Below are positions 60,970-64,000 of a DNA stretch of 64,000 nt, piece after piece. The notes beneath the pieces are model-generated. The model worked only from the letters and a program-made list of their open reading frames with translations. It had not been told where the DNA came from and ran no database searches. The position numbers and the translations under genes were made by a program. This DNA comes from Segatella hominis (GTDB taxonomy: Bacteria; Bacteroidota; Bacteroidia; Bacteroidales; Bacteroidaceae): NCBI RefSeq assembly GCF_004535825.1, contig NZ_SGVY01000018.1, positions 1-64,000 of the forward strand, in the 5' to 3' direction. Position 1 is the stretch's first letter. Each line of letters starts with the position of its first letter.

Positions 60970-61836
60970 TTAGTTTTTGAGAATGAGACAAGCCCAGTTG
61001 TTATCGCTTTTTCTTTCGATTTCCGACAATCCCAATTCCTTTGCTTTCTCCAGCAACACAGGAATGTCTTCCACGTAGAAACCGCTGAGAATCAAATAAG
61101 ACCCATCATTCATTACACTTCTGAAAACATTCATGTCTTCCAAGAGAATGTTTCTGTTGATATTGGCAAGTACCACATCAAACATACCACTGATATGATT
61201 GATGACTGATGCATTGCCGAAATATACGCTTATATTATTCACGCCGTTAAGCTGGGCATTATGCTTGGAATTTTCAACGCTCCATTCATCTATATCATAA
61301 CCGACCACATCGCCTGCTCCCAACTTAGAGGCCACAATCCCTAAGATTCCAGTACCGCAACCACAATCAAGAACACGCTTCTTGTACAGATTCATGTTCA
61401 TGAGCGAAGAAACAATCATGCGTGTCGTTTCGTGGTTACCTGTACCGAAGGCGAGTTTAGCTTCGATTCCAATCTCAATATGGTCTGGAGATGTAGTAGG
61501 GTGGAGATCCGGATGTTTGGCGTCATAGATGAGAATCTGGTCATCAATACAAATCGGTTCAAATCCCTGATCTTCCCATTCTTGATTCCAGTCTTTATCT
61601 TCAGCTTCTTTTATCTCGTAAGAGATTTCTGTTCCTTCAATAGGAAATTCTTTAATATTCTGATCAAGTATTTCCTTATCAAACAATTCTTTCTGCACAT
61701 ACGCCTCCATGCCTTCTTCAGTTTCTTCAAACGATTCAAATCCGGCTTCAGCTGCACTGTCAGCCAACAGATCCTTGCAAACTTGCATCAAATCCTCGCT
61801 GGCTTTAATCTTAAATTTTGCTACTAAATATTTCAT
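60970..61836 (-). CDS. prmA: Ribosomal protein L11 methyltransferase
   Basis: 288 aa. It trimethylates L11 on the ribosome. The substrate-binding N-terminal domain is at about 1-60 and the SAM-dependent methyltransferase follows: AFGTGNHETT near 130, motif I LDCGCGTGILGI near 158 and post-motif DVVLANINRNIL near 220. The acidic early segment (EETEEGMEAYVQKEL) is normal. The start at 61836 (MKYLVAKFKI) is the only reasonable one. It is alone on the minus strand. Confidence 0.95.
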   Translation of the reverse strand: MKYLVAKFKIKASEDLMQVCKDLLADSAAEAGFESFEETEEGMEAYVQKELFDKEILDQNIKEFPIEGTEISYEIKEAEDKDWNQEWEDQGFEPICIDDQILIYDAKHPDLHPTTSPDHIEIGIEAKLAFGTGNHETTRMIVSSLMNMNLYKKRVLDCGCGTGILGIVASKLGAGDVVGYDIDEWSVENSKHNAQLNGVNNISVYFGNASVINHISGMFDVVLANINRNILLEDMNVFRSVMNDGSYLILSGFYVEDIPVLLEKAKELGLSEIERKSDNNWACLILKN

Positions 61837-61949
61837 ATCAATTCTTCAATTCTTATTTAAATCTAAAAAACTACTGCAAAATTATAAAAAATAGGGAAAA
61901 ACCTATCATTATTTAGGGTTTTTCTTTAATTTTGCATGAGAATAAGCAA

Positions 61950-61957
61950 TATTTTTG
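61950..61957 (+). promoter_or_regulatory. -7 box of the Trp/Tyr/Gly-rich protein gene
   Basis: TATTTTTG, 61 nt before the start; another box, TAATTTTG, lies at 61927-61934 and could serve as a second promoter. Confidence 0.45.
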
Positions 61958-62018
61958 CATGTAATAAATTATATTGGTATAGAAAGTTGGTTAGAGAATA
62001 AATAAAAGGAGTCATATA

Positions 62019-63005
62019 ATGAAAAAATTTGTTCTTCTTGCAGTCCTTGTAGCAGCGATGCCATTGACAACGATGGCTCAGGACGATGACCTCTATTTCA
62101 ATCCGAAACAGGAGGCCAAGAAAGAAGCTGCACTCCGTGAACAGAGAGCGAAGGCTTATGCCAGAGTTCGTGCCGTTCGTGATAGTCTTTATGCTATTTA
62201 TTGGTCGGGCAGTCCACGTTCCGTTGACGAATACAATCGTAATGGTAGAATATTGAGTCATTATCAAGGTATCACTACAGATTCCTTGGGTAATGACATT
62301 ATTTCATTCCGTCTTGAGAAAGGTGTCAAACCAGACTCTATTTACGACGATGAGGCTTTCGCTCAGAAATTCATCAATCAGGATGAGGATTTCGAATACA
62401 CACGAGATTTAAGCCGTTGGGATGGTTATTATAATCCATGGTTCTATGATTATTATGGAGTAGGACCTTATTACTGGCGTAGTGGCTACTGGGGCTGGAG
62501 AAATCCTTGGCGCTATGGTTATTACGCAGGTTGGTACGACCCTTGGTTTGACCCATTCTACGATCCTTGGTATTACGGATATGCTGGCTGGTATGGAGGT
62601 TGGTATTCTCCTTGGTATGGATGGGGCGGATATTACAATCCTTGGTACTGGGGTGGTCCGATGATAGGACATGTTCACTATAGCGGAAATCCAAAGGGGT
62701 ATGCTGGCAACCGCAGTTGGAATGGTCCGGGTAATAATTCTGGCCGCTATAATGGCAGAAGGGATGATAACTCGTATGGCAATCGTAACTTCGGCAATCG
62801 TTCCAACCGTGATTACAACAATAGTTTCGGCAATTCCAACCGCTCTAACAATGGTAATTCCAACTTCAGTGGCTTTGGCAACAGAAGTGGTAACTTTGGA
62901 GGAGGTAGTTTCGGTGGAAGTCATTCTGGTGGCAGCTTCGGTGGCGGTAGCTTTGGAGGAGGCTCACGTTCCGGCGGAGGCGGCAGCTTTGGTGGCAGAA
63001 GATAA
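62019..63005 (+). CDS. Secreted Trp/Tyr/Gly-rich low-complexity protein
   Basis: 328 aa. A signal peptide (1-21, ending TTMAQ) is followed by a charged helical section (about 25-130) with SVDEYNRNGR and SDSIYDDE-like parts. An aromatic-rich central segment (about 135-215) is dominated by Trp, Tyr, Gly and Pro (for example WYGGWYSPWYGWGGY). The tail (about 225-328) is Asn/Arg/Ser then Gly/Ser/Phe-rich (FGGGSFGGG repeats). This composition suggests an adhesive, gel-like or surface-coating protein. I recognise no named family. It is followed 39 nt later by an OmpP1/FadL-type porin gene and may be expressed together with it. Confidence 0.7.
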   Translation: MKKFVLLAVLVAAMPLTTMAQDDDLYFNPKQEAKKEAALREQRAKAYARVRAVRDSLYAIYWSGSPRSVDEYNRNGRILSHYQGITTDSLGNDIISFRLEKGVKPDSIYDDEAFAQKFINQDEDFEYTRDLSRWDGYYNPWFYDYYGVGPYYWRSGYWGWRNPWRYGYYAGWYDPWFDPFYDPWYYGYAGWYGGWYSPWYGWGGYYNPWYWGGPMIGHVHYSGNPKGYAGNRSWNGPGNNSGRYNGRRDDNSYGNRNFGNRSNRDYNNSFGNSNRSNNGNSNFSGFGNRSGNFGGGSFGGSHSGGSFGGGSFGGGSRSGGGGSFGGRR

Positions 63006-63044
63006 AAAATGTAATATAAGTAATTTATTTAAAGTTTGGAAATC

Positions 63045-64000
63045 ATGATGAAGAATTCTAAATATTTCTTGTTAGCTGCGCTGGGACTCATGGCAGCCCC
63101 AGCCTTGGCTCAGGAAACTTACCAGGATACTAAACTTGCAGAGAACAGTCTGAATGGTACTGCGCGTTATGTAGGTATGGGTGGCGCCATGGAAGCCCTC
63201 GGTGCAGATATTTCTACCATCGGATCTAACCCTGCTGGTATCGGTTTGTTCAGAAAGAATCAGGTTAGTCTTTCTGCCGGTGTTATGGCGCAGACTGACG
63301 CAGAGAACTATACAAAGTTCAATAATACGACTATTGATTTTGATGGAAGCAAATCACATGTAAGCCTTGATCAGGTAGGTATAGTCTGGTCGCCTACACG
63401 CGGCAGAAAAAGCTACATCAATTTGGCATTTAACTATCACAAGAGTGCTGATTTCAATCAGATTCTGAATGCAGCCAACAATCTGAATGGGGCTTCTCAA
63501 AGCAAGTTGACTGCTATTAAATATGCTGCTTTTCATGGTCAGACAGGCGGAGATATGGTATGGACTGGTGTTGATGCTAATTATGAAAAGATGATGAGAT
63601 ATGATGAAATGGGAAATATGTATTATTATAATGGCAATGAGTTTCTCTATGGTCAGACTCAGAAAGGATACATAGGACAATATGATTTCAACATCAGCGG
63701 TTCCATCAACAATCGTGTTTGGCTTGGTCTTACCATTGGTTTGCACGATGTCAACTATAAGAGCAATTCCATGTACTCTGAAAACCTGAAATCTGATAAT
63801 CCTGGCGGAGCGATTTCCGACCACTATGAGAGTCTCAAGATTGATGGAACTGGTTTTGATGTAAAGGCCGGTGTCATCTTCCGCCCTGTGAATGATTCTC
63901 CTTTCCGCATCGGTGCCTACTTGAATTCGCCAGTATATTACGACCTGACCATGAGTGGTGCTTCCAGACTGGAAATGGTGGATGTAAAGAGATATGATGA
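63045..64000 (+). CDS. OmpP1/FadL-family outer membrane protein, partial
   Basis: The N-terminal 318 residues; the gene continues past the window end. The signal peptide (ending PALAQETY) is followed by SLNGTARYVGMGGAMEALGAD and ISTIGSNPAGIGLF, the typical plug start of the FadL/OmpP1/TodX family, then the first barrel strands (VSLSAGVMAQT, GVDANYEK). FadL-type porins take up hydrophobic substances across the outer membrane. An ATG pair at 63045 and 63048 gives either of two starts. The barrel end cannot be seen. Confidence 0.85.
   Translation, partial: MMKNSKYFLLAALGLMAAPALAQETYQDTKLAENSLNGTARYVGMGGAMEALGADISTIGSNPAGIGLFRKNQVSLSAGVMAQTDAENYTKFNNTTIDFDGSKSHVSLDQVGIVWSPTRGRKSYINLAFNYHKSADFNQILNAANNLNGASQSKLTAIKYAAFHGQTGGDMVWTGVDANYEKMMRYDEMGNMYYYNGNEFLYGQTQKGYIGQYDFNISGSINNRVWLGLTIGLHDVNYKSNSMYSENLKSDNPGGAISDHYESLKIDGTGFDVKAGVIFRPVNDSPFRIGAYLNSPVYYDLTMSGASRLEMVDVKRYD

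Noticed and set aside
62409-62924. 171-codon minus-strand open frame rich in Ile, Thr and Val
   Set aside because: Shadow of the Gly/Trp/Tyr-rich gene; its repetitive composition comes from the low-complexity coding on the other strand.

Overview
The window looks like a chromosomal segment of a gut or oral Bacteroidales bacterium, most likely a Prevotella/Segatella-type Prevotellaceae. The reasons are: many promoters of the Bacteroidetes form TTTG-N19/20-TAnnTTTG; a PPi-dependent phosphofructokinase; a Rho factor with a very long disordered N-terminal insert; Bacteroidales families such as DUF4421 and DUF1460; and almost no Shine-Dalgarno signal. No rRNA, tRNA or CRISPR array was seen. Species assignment is inference.

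Region by region. 1-3.1 kb: a minus-strand primase-helicase (VapE type) with a small helical partner, ending in two arrays of short direct repeats (32-bp and 22-bp periods); this looks like part of a mobile element. 3.1-3.9 kb: a non-coding stretch with GTGTCAC/TGTCACC repeats and the stub of an XRE-type repressor. 3.9-12.9 kb: a type I restriction-modification operon (hsdR, hsdM, a DUF1016 nuclease, hsdS), followed by an inverted silent hsdS and a tyrosine recombinase. Two pairs of inverted repeats allow the recognition domains to be swapped, so this is a phase-variable restriction system. Small palindromes sit in its spacers. 13-15.4 kb: more accessory genes: an Rpn-type PD-(D/E)XK protein, a broken second DUF1016 gene, and a Panacea-domain (antitoxin-like) gene coupled to a 38-codon ORF.

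15.5-19 kb: a membrane-anchored LytTR regulator, a TonB-dependent receptor and a small secreted protein. 19-24.7 kb: asparaginase (minus), then thrS-infC-rpmI-rplT. This translation cluster is split by a 707-bp cassette with 29-bp terminal inverted repeats that carries a GxxExxY (PDDEXK_3) gene. 24.9-32.4 kb: a 14-repeat MORN protein, a YhcH-family protein, glycogen branching enzyme, a membrane protein, a TPR protein and a DbpA-like DEAD-box helicase. 32.7-36.8 kb: serine biosynthesis (serC, serA) with a DUF1015 protein and a YigZ-family protein.

36.9-48.9 kb: truA, dapA, an AraC regulator next to uxaC, a YihY membrane protein, rho (with a possible leader attenuator), an ABC-F ATPase, engB and a Gfo/Idh/MocA oxidoreductase. 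49-58 kb: envelope proteins (DUF4421, DUF1460), a YgiQ-type radical SAM protein, an amidase-like secreted protein, an acyltransferase and two unknown small proteins. 58-64 kb: pfp, a membrane-anchored GH25 lysozyme, prmA, a Trp/Tyr/Gly-rich secreted protein, and the start of an OmpP1/FadL-type porin cut by the window edge.

The most interesting points are the TIR-bounded GxxExxY cassette, the invertible hsdS locus, the Panacea pair with an operator-like palindrome, and a DGHHR motif in the DUF1015 protein next to serC-serA.
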